Of a DNA stretch of 64,000 nucleotides, positions 26,374 through 35,352 are shown in pieces; positions within the stretch are counted from its first letter, which is position 1; every line of letters starts with the position of its first letter. This DNA comes from Eubacterium sp. 1001713B170207_170306_E7 (GTDB taxonomy: Bacteria; Bacillota; Clostridia; Eubacteriales; Eubacteriaceae): the NCBI RefSeq assembly GCF_015547515.1, contig NZ_JADMVE010000003.1, positions 310,001 through 374,000 of the forward strand, written 5' to 3'. Position numbers and translations under genes: made by a program. The notes beneath the pieces were generated by a model, which saw nothing but the letters and a program-made list of their open reading frames with translations, was not told where the DNA came from and searched no databases.

Positions 26374-28566
26374 ATGCAGATTATCATTGCCGATAAGGCA
26401 GGCTACTGCTTTGGAATTGAAAACGCCATGAAAATGGTCGAGGATACTCTGGCAGACCATCAGGATCAGCCAATCTATACCCTGGGGGATATATCCCATA
26501 ACCGTCAGGAAATGGACCGGCTGATTGACAGAGGGGTTGTCAAGGCGGAGACCATCGATGAAATAGACCAGGGCTGCGTCATCATTCGCTCTCACGGTGT
26601 GGGGAAGGATGTCATTGAGGCAGCTGAGGCGAAAGGCCTTGAAATTGTCAACGCGACCTGTCCCTTTGTAAGGGCCATGCAGAAAAAGGTCGAGGATTAC
26701 TACGAAAAAGGCTACCAGATTGTCATTGTCGGCAATCGGGATCACCCGGAGGTCATCGGAGCTACGGGATGGTGCAATAACGAAGCAATTGTCATAAACG
26801 ACATAAAAAGTGTAGAAAATTTAGAAAAATATGATAAAATATGTGTAGTGGCGCAGACGACGATCATTGAGGCGAATTTTAATAAAATTACCGAAGCCCT
26901 GAAGTCGAAAGCGGATGAAATTGTTATATTTAATACTATTTGCAGTGCAACGGCTGAAAGACAAGCGGCTGCGGCAGAAACTGCAAAAGTAGTAGAATAT
27001 ATGATCGTAATAGGCGGATATCATAGTTCCAATACCCAAAAATTATTAGATATCTGTAAGACCTATTGCAAAAACACTTGTCATATAGAAACAGCCGGAG
27101 AATTAGACCCTAATGAGATTAAGAAGTATCAAACCATCGGAATCACAGCGGGCGCATCAACACCGGATTGGATCGTTAAGGAGGTAACGGAAAGTATGGA
27201 AGAAAACAAATTGGAACAAGAACAAACTCAAGAGGTGGTTCAGGAAACAGAAGCTGTCAAAGCGCAGACAGCAAACGAAATTGCAGATGCTAATTTCGAT
27301 TTTGCAGCTGAAATTGAAGAATCCCTCAAACCAATCAGAAAGGGTGCCCCAGTAGAAGGTGAAGTAATTCACATTGACAATGATGAAGTTATTTTGAATA
27401 TTGGATATAAGGCAGATGCAGTCATTAAAAAGAATGACTTCACATGGAAACATGATGAAGAACTGGCAGACCTTGTCAAGCTTGGCGATAAAGTCAATGC
27501 GATTGTGACCGACTTGAATGACGGTTCTGGCAGCGTTAAATTGTCTAAGATCAAATATGACAATCAGAGAGTTCAGCGTCAGTTAGCAGAAGCTTTTGAA
27601 AATAAAACTGTTTTAGAAGGCAAAGTAAAAGGCGTATCTGGCAGCGGTCTCATTGTTGATATCGGATTTACAGATATCTTCATGCCAGCATCCCAGTATC
27701 ATGTGCGTTATGTCAAGGATCTTGAATCTTTAATCGGCGAAGACGTTAAAGGGATCATTATTGACTACAACGCAAAGAGAAGAAGAGCCATCTTATCACA
27801 GAAGGTTATCCTTGAAAAAGAAATCAAAGAAAAACAGGCAGCCTTAAGAGAAGCCAAAGAAAAACGTTTTGACGAGCTTGAAGTCGGCGATATCGTGGGC
27901 GGTACCGTTAAAACCATCACCAACTTTGGTATTTTCGTAGACTTAAACGGAATCGATGGCTTTGTACACCGTTCTGATTTAACCTGGGAAAGAGCGAACG
28001 AACCAAAAGACCTGGTAGAAAAGGGTCAGGAAATCGAAGCGAAGGTTATTTCCAAAAACGACGAAGACAAAAAGATCAAGCTGAGCGTAAAGGCGCTTAA
28101 GGAAAGACCATGGGAAGAATTCGTTAAAAACTACAAAGTAGATGACGAAGTAGAAGTTAAGATCACAAACGTACTGGATTTCGGTGCTTTCGCTGAAATT
28201 CTGCCAGGCGTTGAAGGCTTAATCCACGTTTCTGAAATCAGCTATGATCGTGTAGAATCCGTTGCAGCCGTTCTGAAACCAGGCGATGTTGTCAAGGTTA
28301 AAATCATTGGCATCAACATGGAAAAAGAAAAAATCAGCCTGAGTATCAAAGCAACCTTAGAAGCACCTGAAAGACCTGCAAGACAGAAAAAATCAGATTC
28401 TTCTTATGAAAGATCCTCTGCACCAAGATCTGACGCTCCAAGAAGAAGACCACAACAGAATAAGAATAAAACTGTTTACGAAGAATCAGCTAATGTAACC
28501 TTAGGTGATGCTTTTGGTAATCTTTTTGAAGGTCTGTCTTTCGATGACGAGGACGACGATCAATAA
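26374..28566 (+). CDS. ispH: Fused IspH (HMB-PP reductase) and ribosomal protein S1
   Basis: A 730-residue fusion known from Clostridia. Residues 1 to about 275 are IspH, the 4Fe-4S enzyme making isopentenyl and dimethylallyl diphosphate in the MEP pathway; its three cluster cysteines are in AGYCFGIENA (Cys12), NATCPFVRAM and FNTICSATAERQ. After an acidic linker come four S1 RNA-binding domains starting near GAPVEGEVIHIDND, NKTVLEGKVKGVSGSG, GDIVGGTVKTITNFG and DDEVEVKITNVLDFG, then a basic tail. The S1 half uses codons of highly expressed genes, unlike the IspH half. An AAGGAGGT at 27178-27185 precedes an in-frame ATG at 27196 (residue 275), possibly allowing free S1 to be made. Confidence 0.94.
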   Translation: MQIIIADKAGYCFGIENAMKMVEDTLADHQDQPIYTLGDISHNRQEMDRLIDRGVVKAETIDEIDQGCVIIRSHGVGKDVIEAAEAKGLEIVNATCPFVRAMQKKVEDYYEKGYQIVIVGNRDHPEVIGATGWCNNEAIVINDIKSVENLEKYDKICVVAQTTIIEANFNKITEALKSKADEIVIFNTICSATAERQAAAAETAKVVEYMIVIGGYHSSNTQKLLDICKTYCKNTCHIETAGELDPNEIKKYQTIGITAGASTPDWIVKEVTESMEENKLEQEQTQEVVQETEAVKAQTANEIADANFDFAAEIEESLKPIRKGAPVEGEVIHIDNDEVILNIGYKADAVIKKNDFTWKHDEELADLVKLGDKVNAIVTDLNDGSGSVKLSKIKYDNQRVQRQLAEAFENKTVLEGKVKGVSGSGLIVDIGFTDIFMPASQYHVRYVKDLESLIGEDVKGIIIDYNAKRRRAILSQKVILEKEIKEKQAALREAKEKRFDELEVGDIVGGTVKTITNFGIFVDLNGIDGFVHRSDLTWERANEPKDLVEKGQEIEAKVISKNDEDKKIKLSVKALKERPWEEFVKNYKVDDEVEVKITNVLDFGAFAEILPGVEGLIHVSEISYDRVESVAAVLKPGDVVKVKIIGINMEKEKISLSIKATLEAPERPARQKKSDSSYERSSAPRSDAPRRRPQQNKNKTVYEESANVTLGDAFGNLFEGLSFDDEDDDQ

Positions 28567-28582
28567 GCAATAAGAACATAAG

Positions 28583-28611
28583 CCTCTCCGGAATACCGGA
28601 GAGGTTTTTTT
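28583..28611 (+). terminator. Rho-independent terminator after ispH-S1
   Basis: Arms CCTCTCCGG and CCGGAGAGG enclose an AATA loop and run into seven T residues. It closes the operon ending with the S1 fusion. Confidence 0.92.
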
Positions 28612-28645
28612 CTGGTTAGGGCTTTTTATTAACAGGGCCTTAGTA

Positions 28646-28651
28646 TATAAT
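28646..28651 (+). promoter_or_regulatory. Probable promoter of the PurF-like gene (-10 element)
   Basis: TATAAT in AGTATATAATAGTAC lies 50 bases before the gene, just after the preceding terminator. The -35 region is T-rich but has no clear hexamer, so only the -10 is called. Confidence 0.5.
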
Positions 28652-28700
28652 AGTACTATGGAATTTTTTGATAACATGAATAAAGTGGAGGAGAAAGACT

Positions 28701-30110
28701 TTGGGAGGAATTTTTGGAGTTGTATCTAAAAAAGACTGTGTAGCGGATTTGTTCTTTGGAACAGATTATCATTCACACTTAGGAACACGTAGAGGGGGCA
28801 TGGCTGTCTATGACAAGGAAAATGGCTTTGACCGGGCGATTCACAATATCGAGAATTCACCCTTCCGTACAAAATTTGAGCGTGACGTACAGGAAATGAG
28901 AGGCGAGATCGGCATTGGCTGTATCAGCGACAGCGATCCACAGCCGCTGATTGTCCGCGCCCATTACGGTAATTTTGTACTGACTACTGTCTGCCGGATC
29001 AACAATGCCGATGACATCGTGGAACGGGTATTGTCCAAGCACCGCGCCCATTTTATGGAAATGAGCAGTGGAAAGGTAAACGCCACCGAGCTGGTCGCAT
29101 CCATCATTGCCGGCAGAGACAACCTTCTGGATGGCATTAAAGCCGCCCAGGAGATAGTGGACGGCTCCTTAACCATGCTGATCATGACAAAGGACGGCAT
29201 CTATGCGTCCAGAGACCGCCTGGGGAGAACCCCCTTAATCATCGGCAAAAAGGATGACGGCTACTGCGCCTCTTTTGAATCCTTTGCCTATCAGAATCTG
29301 GGCTACAGCGACGCTTATGAGCTGGGGCCAAATGAAATAGTTTATATCACAGCGGATGGTTACGAAACCGTATCGCCGGCGGGCAAGGAGATGAAAATCT
29401 GTGCCTTCCTGTGGACCTATTACGGTTATCCAACCTCTACCTATGAAGGGGTGAACGTGGAAGCAATGCGTTACCGCTGCGGCGAGGCACTGGCAAAACG
29501 GGACGTGGATGTACCGGTCGACTCGGTGGCCGGGGTTCCGGACTCCGGGATTGCGCACGCCATCGGTTATGCCAACGAGTCGGCCATTCCTTTCTCGCGG
29601 CCGCTGATCAAGTATACGCCCACCTGGCCAAGAAGCTTTATGCCGCCGACTCAGAGCATGCGGCACCTCATTGCCAAGATGAAGCTCATCTCTGTTGACG
29701 CCTTGATTAAGGATAAAAAGCTGTTATTTATTGACGACTCCATTGTCCGTGGAACACAGATGAGTGATACGGCCAGCCACCTGTTTAAAAACGGTGCGAA
29801 GGAGGTACACGTCCGCTCAGCCTGTCCGCCGATTATGTATGGCTGCAAGTACCTGAACTTCTCACGCTCGACTTCGGAATATGATCTGATCACCCGCCGT
29901 ATCATCCATGAACGCGAGGGCGACAACGACGTGAACGTTGTGGCCGACTACGCGGATCAGAACTCCCAGAATCATAAAGAAATGGTCGACACGATCTGCA
30001 AGCGCCTTAAATTTACATCGCTCAAGTACCATGAGCTGGAGGACATGATCGAGTCGATCGGGATTGATCCCTGCAGGGTTTGTACCTACTGCTGGAACGG
30101 TAAGGAATAG
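28701..30110 (+). CDS. PurF-like amidophosphoribosyltransferase homolog lacking the N-terminal cysteine
   Basis: A 469-residue homolog of glutamine PRPP amidotransferase. The N-terminal Ntn domain starts MGGIFGVVSKK where PurF has CGIFG after Met removal, so the glutaminase nucleophile Cys1 is Gly. The PRTase part is intact, with LLFIDDSIVRGTQMSD as the PRPP loop. Cysteines matching the structural 4Fe-4S ligands of Bacillus PurF appear in MKICAF, MYGCKY and CTYCWNG. It may use ammonia, have another substrate, or be regulatory. TTG start behind GGAGGAG. Similar proteins are widespread in Clostridia and often annotated simply as PurF. Confidence 0.8.
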   Translation: MGGIFGVVSKKDCVADLFFGTDYHSHLGTRRGGMAVYDKENGFDRAIHNIENSPFRTKFERDVQEMRGEIGIGCISDSDPQPLIVRAHYGNFVLTTVCRINNADDIVERVLSKHRAHFMEMSSGKVNATELVASIIAGRDNLLDGIKAAQEIVDGSLTMLIMTKDGIYASRDRLGRTPLIIGKKDDGYCASFESFAYQNLGYSDAYELGPNEIVYITADGYETVSPAGKEMKICAFLWTYYGYPTSTYEGVNVEAMRYRCGEALAKRDVDVPVDSVAGVPDSGIAHAIGYANESAIPFSRPLIKYTPTWPRSFMPPTQSMRHLIAKMKLISVDALIKDKKLLFIDDSIVRGTQMSDTASHLFKNGAKEVHVRSACPPIMYGCKYLNFSRSTSEYDLITRRIIHEREGDNDVNVVADYADQNSQNHKEMVDTICKRLKFTSLKYHELEDMIESIGIDPCRVCTYCWNGKE

Positions 30111-30115
30111 CCGGC

Positions 30116-31648
30116 ATGCTTTCCCAGATTCACAGCTGCAGCCTTCTGGGGATTGAAGGCCAGATTGTTACAGTGGAGATTGACGTATTAAACGGCCTGC
30201 CCTCCTATGTGCTGGTAGGCCTTCCGGATACGGGTGTGAGAGAGTCAAAGGAGCGGGTATACTCAGCCCTGAAAAACAGCGGTTACAGCTACCCTATGAA
30301 GAAGATCACCATCAATCTGGCGCCGGCAGACCTGAAAAAGGAAGGCCCGGCCTACGATCTGCCCATCGCTCTGGGGTTGCTGATGGCTTCGGAGCAGCTG
30401 GAGCCCCTTGACATAGAAAGCTATGTTATTTTGGGAGAGCTCTCTCTGAGCGGAGCGGTCAAGCCTGTCAACGGTATTCTGCCCATGGTTCTGGCAGCCA
30501 GAGACCACGGCTTCAGAAGGATCATGATTCCTTCGGCCAACCGGTATGAGGCAGCGGTTGTGGAGGGAATTGATATTCTTCCTGTGGATAGTATCACTGA
30601 GGCGGCAGCGCACCTGTCAGGCGAATGCCCTAAAGTACCCTGTGAGGTCGATAGTGACGCTTTGTTCAAAAGGGCGCACACGCACAGCTGCGAGACAGAT
30701 TTTTCAGAGATAAGGGGACAGGAGCCCGCCAAGCGTGCCTTTGAAATTGCCGCCGCCGGCGCGCACAACCTTTTGCTGAGCGGCCCGCCAGGCGCGGGGA
30801 AATCCATGATGGCAAAGGCTTTCCCGTCAATTCTGCCAGACATGACTGTGGAAGAGGTGCTGGAGGTCACAAAGATTTATTCGGTGGCGGGCCTTTTGCG
30901 TGACGCGCAGGTGATGACGGAAAGGCCCTTTCGGTCGCCCCACCACACCATCTCCAATATTTCACTGATTGGCGGAGGCCGGATTCCCAAGCCGGGAGAG
31001 GTCTCACTGGCACATCTTGGCGTGTTGTTTCTGGATGAATTGCCAGAGTTTAAAAAGAGCGCGCTGGAGGTTTTGAGACAGCCCATTGAAGACCAGCAGG
31101 TGACCATTTCAAGGGTTAACGCCTCATTAACCTACCCGGCGTCCTTTATGCTGGTGGCCAGCATGAATCCCTGCCCCTGCGGCTATTACGGCGATCCAAC
31201 CCACGAGTGCCGATGCAGTGCCAGCGAGAGACACCGCTATGCCGGAAAGATATCCGGACCTCTGCTGGACAGAATTGATATAAAAATCGAGGTCCCCGCC
31301 ATGGATTTTGACGCCCTTGAGACGGCGCCGAAGGGTGAGTGCTCAGCGGCTGTCAGGGCCCGGGTAAATGCAGCGCGGGCTCTGCAGAACACACGCTATG
31401 CGCAGGAAAAAGGGCTTTATTTCAATGCGCAGCTGTCACCGAGGCATCTCGAGAGGTACTGCGGGCTGGGGGCCCGTGAAAAGCTGCTGATGGAAAAAAT
31501 ATATAAAAAAATGAACCTCAGCGCCAGAGGATACCACCGTATTCTCAAGCTGGCAAGGACCATTGCAGACCTGGAGGGCACAGCTGATATCCGCACAGCC
31601 CATTTATCGGAGGCCGTGCAGTACCGAAGCTTTACTCCTGAGGAATAA
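30116..31648 (+). CDS. comM: YifB/ComM family Mg chelatase-like AAA+ ATPase
   Basis: A 510-residue protein: N-terminal Lon-like S5 fold (IEGQIVTVEIDVLNGLPSYV, VGLPDTGVRESKERV), a central AAA+ chelatase module with Walker A GPPGAGKSMMAK and Walker B LFLDELPEF, a zinc-like cluster MNPCPCGYYGDP, and the C-terminal ARGYHRILKLARTIADL. ComM of Gram-negatives is a helicase aiding branch migration in natural transformation. dprA, another transformation gene, lies downstream beyond one convergent gene. Confidence 0.92.
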   Translation: MLSQIHSCSLLGIEGQIVTVEIDVLNGLPSYVLVGLPDTGVRESKERVYSALKNSGYSYPMKKITINLAPADLKKEGPAYDLPIALGLLMASEQLEPLDIESYVILGELSLSGAVKPVNGILPMVLAARDHGFRRIMIPSANRYEAAVVEGIDILPVDSITEAAAHLSGECPKVPCEVDSDALFKRAHTHSCETDFSEIRGQEPAKRAFEIAAAGAHNLLLSGPPGAGKSMMAKAFPSILPDMTVEEVLEVTKIYSVAGLLRDAQVMTERPFRSPHHTISNISLIGGGRIPKPGEVSLAHLGVLFLDELPEFKKSALEVLRQPIEDQQVTISRVNASLTYPASFMLVASMNPCPCGYYGDPTHECRCSASERHRYAGKISGPLLDRIDIKIEVPAMDFDALETAPKGECSAAVRARVNAARALQNTRYAQEKGLYFNAQLSPRHLERYCGLGAREKLLMEKIYKKMNLSARGYHRILKLARTIADLEGTADIRTAHLSEAVQYRSFTPEE

Positions 31649-31690
31649 AAAAGGTGAGAACCCGGAATCACGGGCCGCTCACCTTTTTTT
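31647..31690. terminator. Bidirectional terminator between comM and the phosphodiesterase gene
   Basis: Arms GGTGAG and CTCACC with an inner CCCG/CGGG stem are flanked by a run of A on the left and seven T on the right. It can serve both convergent genes; the T run reaches the stop codon of the minus-strand gene. Confidence 0.88.
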
Positions 31691-33905
31691 ATTGCTGTCT
31701 GTAAACTAAATGTGCAAATGCTTCGATGGGCATGGGCCTCGCGAAATAATACCCCTGAATAATATCACAGCCGATTTTTTTCAGGAAGTCGATCTGTTCC
31801 TGCGTTTCCACGCCCTCGGCCACCACCTTGATATCCAGCGAGTGGGCCATTTGAATAACGCTTTCCACCACCTTTTCTCCGCGGCGTGACAGGGTTGTCT
31901 CGTTGAAAAATTCCCTGTCCATTTTCAAGACATCCACAGGCAGCTCCCTCAGCAGGTTTAATGAGGAATAGCCTGTTCCGAAATCATCGATCGAGATTTT
32001 AAATCCAAAATCATTCAGGGCCTTGAAAACAGAGGCCAGCATGCCGATATTGTCAAAGACAGCGCTCTCGGTTACCTCGAGCTCCAGACAGTCGGGCGGC
32101 ACCCCGTATTTTTCCACGATGGCCATGAGCCGCTCTGCAAAATCCGAATGGCTCAGATGCTTTCGGGAGAAATTGACGGATATCAAAAGCGGTCTCAAGC
32201 CCTGATCCATCCAGCTGCGCTGTTGTTTACAGATGGATTCAAACATAAAGAAATCCAGCTTTATGACAAAGTTGTTCTTTTCAAACAGGGGGATAAACTC
32301 AGCCGGCGGTATGAGTCCTTTTTCCGGATGAAGCCAGCGGACCAGTGCCTCGGCGCCAACAGGCTGCAGGGTTTCAAGGGAATACTTTGGCTGCAGGTAG
32401 ACTTTGAACTGCCCTGTCTCCAGCGCGGTCTCCATCTGGTTTTCAATTTTTCTTTCCCGGAGAATCTGATTGCGCATGACGGTGTCAAAAAAGGCGATGC
32501 CGTTGCCGTTGGCGTCTTTAATGGACTTGCGGGCCATATCTGCACGGTCATACATGTGGTTGACACTCAGGTGATCCTCCTGAACCAGATAAACGCCAAA
32601 GGACAGGGTAAAAGGAATGTCAAGCTCCTGACAGGCCAGCTGCTCTCTCAGAATCCTCAGCCGTCCGGTTAAGGCCTCGGGGGTATTGTAACGGAGCAAA
32701 AGGGCAAAATCATCTGAGGCGACGCGGCAAAAGGTTTCCCGGTCCGTTAAATGGCGGTTGAGGATCTCCGACATGGCGGCCAGCAGCTGGTTACCGCTTT
32801 TGAAGCCATAGAGGTCATTTATTGCCTTGAATTTGTCAATGTCGAAGCTGACAATTGCGTATTGCAGGTGCTCCTTACCGTTTAGCCAGCGTTCACTGTC
32901 CACAATGAACTTGTTAAAATTGGAAAAGCCAGTAATGGTGTCGGTGTAGGCCATGCGCTGCAATTCTCGGCGGCTCTTTCTCTGGTGGATTTCGATATAC
33001 ACGATCAGGGCGGCAAAGAAAAACAGAATAACGGCCCAGGTCAAAAGGGTGGATTGAATAATCTGGCTGGATTTTTCTGAGACGACGCTTTTGGGCGCCA
33101 CAATCAATACATTCCAGTTGTTCGTGTCCACCGGAGCAATGCTGAAGTAGTAGGGCTCACCATTATGCGTGTATTCTGCAACACAGGTTTTGCGGGACTG
33201 CAGCGCCTCCAGTACCTGGCTGCGCATTGCGGTGTTTTTGTAGCTGAGCGTTGTGATACTCTGGATATTCTGGTTGCTTTCAGGATGACTGGAACGTATG
33301 ATGATGTCTCCGCTGTCGTTGATAATATAGGAATAGCCCCTGCCGTCAAAGCTTGTGACCGAAAGGACATCGCTGTAATGGCTGATGGCATTGGTCGCGA
33401 AAAGAACGCCGATCACATCGTCGCCGGAGCGGATCGGGGCAGCGTACACCGTAATGGGCTCTCCGCCGAATTTGTCTGTCAGAATACCGGAAACAACGGT
33501 TTCGCCGGCCAGGGCTTCATAAAAATAATCCCGGTCGGAAAAATCCTCATCATAACCATCAGTCGTATGGGCAACGCCGTCGGGGGTAATGATACCCATG
33601 CGTTTAAACGCGTTATGATTGTTTTCCTGCTCCAAAACAGGAAGCGCCGCCAGAATATTATCCGGCGCGTCACTGCCAATGTAGGTGGCAATGGCCTCCA
33701 GTGTGTTAAAGTCCCCTCTCAGCCGGTTTTGTATGGCGGTGGCAGACTGCTCGGACAGCTCCTTTAACGTCGTCTGAGTCTCTGACTCCAAAAAGCGGTC
33801 CAGATAGGAGGTGTAAACATAAGCGATGATGACGATCATCAATATAAGCAGCAAGGCAGCGAGAATCGGCCGCCATAATTTTGATTTTAACCCACGGTCA
33901 TTCAT
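31689..33905 (-). CDS. Membrane c-di-GMP phosphodiesterase with dCache, degenerate GGDEF and EAL domains
   Basis: A 738-residue signalling protein. A membrane helix (about 13-33), an extracellular dCache-type sensor (about 34-280) and a second helix (about 283-303) precede the cytoplasmic output. The GGDEF domain carries RVASDDFALL instead of RxGGDEF, so cyclase activity is probably lost, although such domains can bind GTP and regulate. The EAL domain has its motifs: GAEALVRWLHPEKG, LEVTESA, DDFGTGYSSLN and LKMDREF, so it should hydrolyse c-di-GMP. It lies convergent to comM and divergent from dprA, splitting a pair that is often adjacent. Confidence 0.92.
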   Translation of the reverse strand: MNDRGLKSKLWRPILAALLLILMIVIIAYVYTSYLDRFLESETQTTLKELSEQSATAIQNRLRGDFNTLEAIATYIGSDAPDNILAALPVLEQENNHNAFKRMGIITPDGVAHTTDGYDEDFSDRDYFYEALAGETVVSGILTDKFGGEPITVYAAPIRSGDDVIGVLFATNAISHYSDVLSVTSFDGRGYSYIINDSGDIIIRSSHPESNQNIQSITTLSYKNTAMRSQVLEALQSRKTCVAEYTHNGEPYYFSIAPVDTNNWNVLIVAPKSVVSEKSSQIIQSTLLTWAVILFFFAALIVYIEIHQRKSRRELQRMAYTDTITGFSNFNKFIVDSERWLNGKEHLQYAIVSFDIDKFKAINDLYGFKSGNQLLAAMSEILNRHLTDRETFCRVASDDFALLLRYNTPEALTGRLRILREQLACQELDIPFTLSFGVYLVQEDHLSVNHMYDRADMARKSIKDANGNGIAFFDTVMRNQILRERKIENQMETALETGQFKVYLQPKYSLETLQPVGAEALVRWLHPEKGLIPPAEFIPLFEKNNFVIKLDFFMFESICKQQRSWMDQGLRPLLISVNFSRKHLSHSDFAERLMAIVEKYGVPPDCLELEVTESAVFDNIGMLASVFKALNDFGFKISIDDFGTGYSSLNLLRELPVDVLKMDREFFNETTLSRRGEKVVESVIQMAHSLDIKVVAEGVETQEQIDFLKKIGCDIIQGYYFARPMPIEAFAHLVYRQQ

Positions 33906-33936
33906 GTAGGATCTCTTTTCTATCGATATTGCTTAT

Positions 33937-33942
33937 ATTATA
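33937..33942 (-). promoter_or_regulatory. Probable promoter of the phosphodiesterase gene (-10 element)
   Basis: On the reverse strand TATAAT preceded by TGG forms an extended -10 about 32 bases before the ATG at 33905. The -35 is poor. Confidence 0.5.
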
Positions 33943-34110
33943 CCATAGCAACGGGTGTTAAAGAAACAATGCGGCAAAAAGAAAACAATGAAATAAAAAG
34001 AAATAGATGTGAAAAAGGTGATGTTTTGTGAAGAAAGTTAAAAATATACAACATTAATGTGAAAATATGTGTTATGATAAAGTATCATATTTTTTAAAAG
34101 GGGAATTGAT

Positions 34111-35217
34111 ATGGAAAAGGATTTGTTCTGGATATGGCTGATGTCGCTGACCGAGCTTGGCAACCAGCGCAAGCGGAGACTGCTGGATTTTTTTGGGACA
34201 CCCGAAAATATCTATAACGCCGATGAGCACAGCCTGATGGCCTCTGGCGCTGTTAAGGAAAAGGACTGTAAATACATCCGCAGCCAGCAGCACCTTTACC
34301 TGGCCACAAAAGCCAAGGGCTTTATGGCACGCCATGGAATTGATCTGATTACGGTCCAAGACAGCCTCTACCCAGTGAGGCTTAAAAATATTTACGATCC
34401 GCCAGTCGGCCTGTTTGCAAAGGGAAGGCTTGATCTGCTGGACCGGCCCATGTACCTGGGGATTGTAGGCTCCCGAAAAGCTTCGCCGGCAGGCCTTAAA
34501 CAGACGCGTAAGCTGGCCGAAACCTTTTCGGATATGGGGATCACCATCGTCAGCGGCCTGGCAGAGGGGGTAGACGGAGAAAGCCACCTGGGCAGCTGCG
34601 AGCGCGTGGGCTCTACCATTGCGGTCATGGGGACCGGCATCAACGTCTGTTATCCTGAAAAGCATAAGGCACTGTATAAAAAAATTGTCCGCAGCGGGTT
34701 GATCTTAACAGAATTTTTTATGGATGAGCAGCCTCTGAAATTTCATTTTCCAAGAAGAAACCGGATTATCAGCGGTCTGAGCGACGGCCTGCTGGTGGTT
34801 GAGGCCCGGGAAAAGAGCGGCGCCCTGATAACGGCCGACTTTGCTTTGGAGCAGGGAAAAAATGTCTACGCTGTACCGGGCGATATTACACGCTATCAGA
34901 GCGCTGGCAGTAATCAGCTTATTAAAGAGGGCGCAAAGGTGGTGACAGGACCAGAGGATGTGCTGGAGGATTACGTGGACAAGCTGCCAGAGGACATGGA
35001 GCGCTTCCATAATCCCATTAGTCTGGAGCACGCCGCTGAGGGCCTGGAGGATCCGGAACAAAAGAAAATACTGAATTATATTGCCGAAGGCTACACGACA
35101 GTGGACGAGCTGGTGTCAGTGTCTGGAATGGGGATTCAGGCCGTCAACGGGGCCCTTTCCATGCTGGAGCTTGACGACCGTGTTAAAGTAGAATATGGAA
35201 AGGTATATATTCTTTAG
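34111..35217 (+). CDS. dprA: DNA-processing protein DprA
   Basis: DprA loads RecA on single-stranded DNA taken up during natural transformation. The 368-residue protein has a helical N-terminal domain, the Rossmann-like core with GIVGSRKASPAG, IVSGLAEGVDGESH, MGTGINVCYPEKHKAL and FPRRNRIISGLSDGLLVVEA, and a C-terminal winged helix of about 60 residues. GGGGAATTGAT precedes the ATG. About 205 A/T-rich bases separate it from the divergent gene. Confidence 0.94.
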   Translation: MEKDLFWIWLMSLTELGNQRKRRLLDFFGTPENIYNADEHSLMASGAVKEKDCKYIRSQQHLYLATKAKGFMARHGIDLITVQDSLYPVRLKNIYDPPVGLFAKGRLDLLDRPMYLGIVGSRKASPAGLKQTRKLAETFSDMGITIVSGLAEGVDGESHLGSCERVGSTIAVMGTGINVCYPEKHKALYKKIVRSGLILTEFFMDEQPLKFHFPRRNRIISGLSDGLLVVEAREKSGALITADFALEQGKNVYAVPGDITRYQSAGSNQLIKEGAKVVTGPEDVLEDYVDKLPEDMERFHNPISLEHAAEGLEDPEQKKILNYIAEGYTTVDELVSVSGMGIQAVNGALSMLELDDRVKVEYGKVYIL

Positions 35218-35249
35218 AGAGAAACCTTATGGATTTCTGTAGTCAAAAT

Positions 35250-35278
35250 TTGATAAATAAGGATTCCTTTGTTATAAT
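35250..35278 (+). promoter_or_regulatory. topA promoter
   Basis: TTGATA (35250-35255) and TATAAT (35273-35278) with a 17-base spacer, about 75 bases before topA and after dprA. Confidence 0.85.
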
Positions 35279-35352
35279 GAAGCTTGTTTGACTTTTATCA
35301 TACATAATAAAAAACAAGTTATAACGGTAAAACATATAGAAGGAGGAATACA

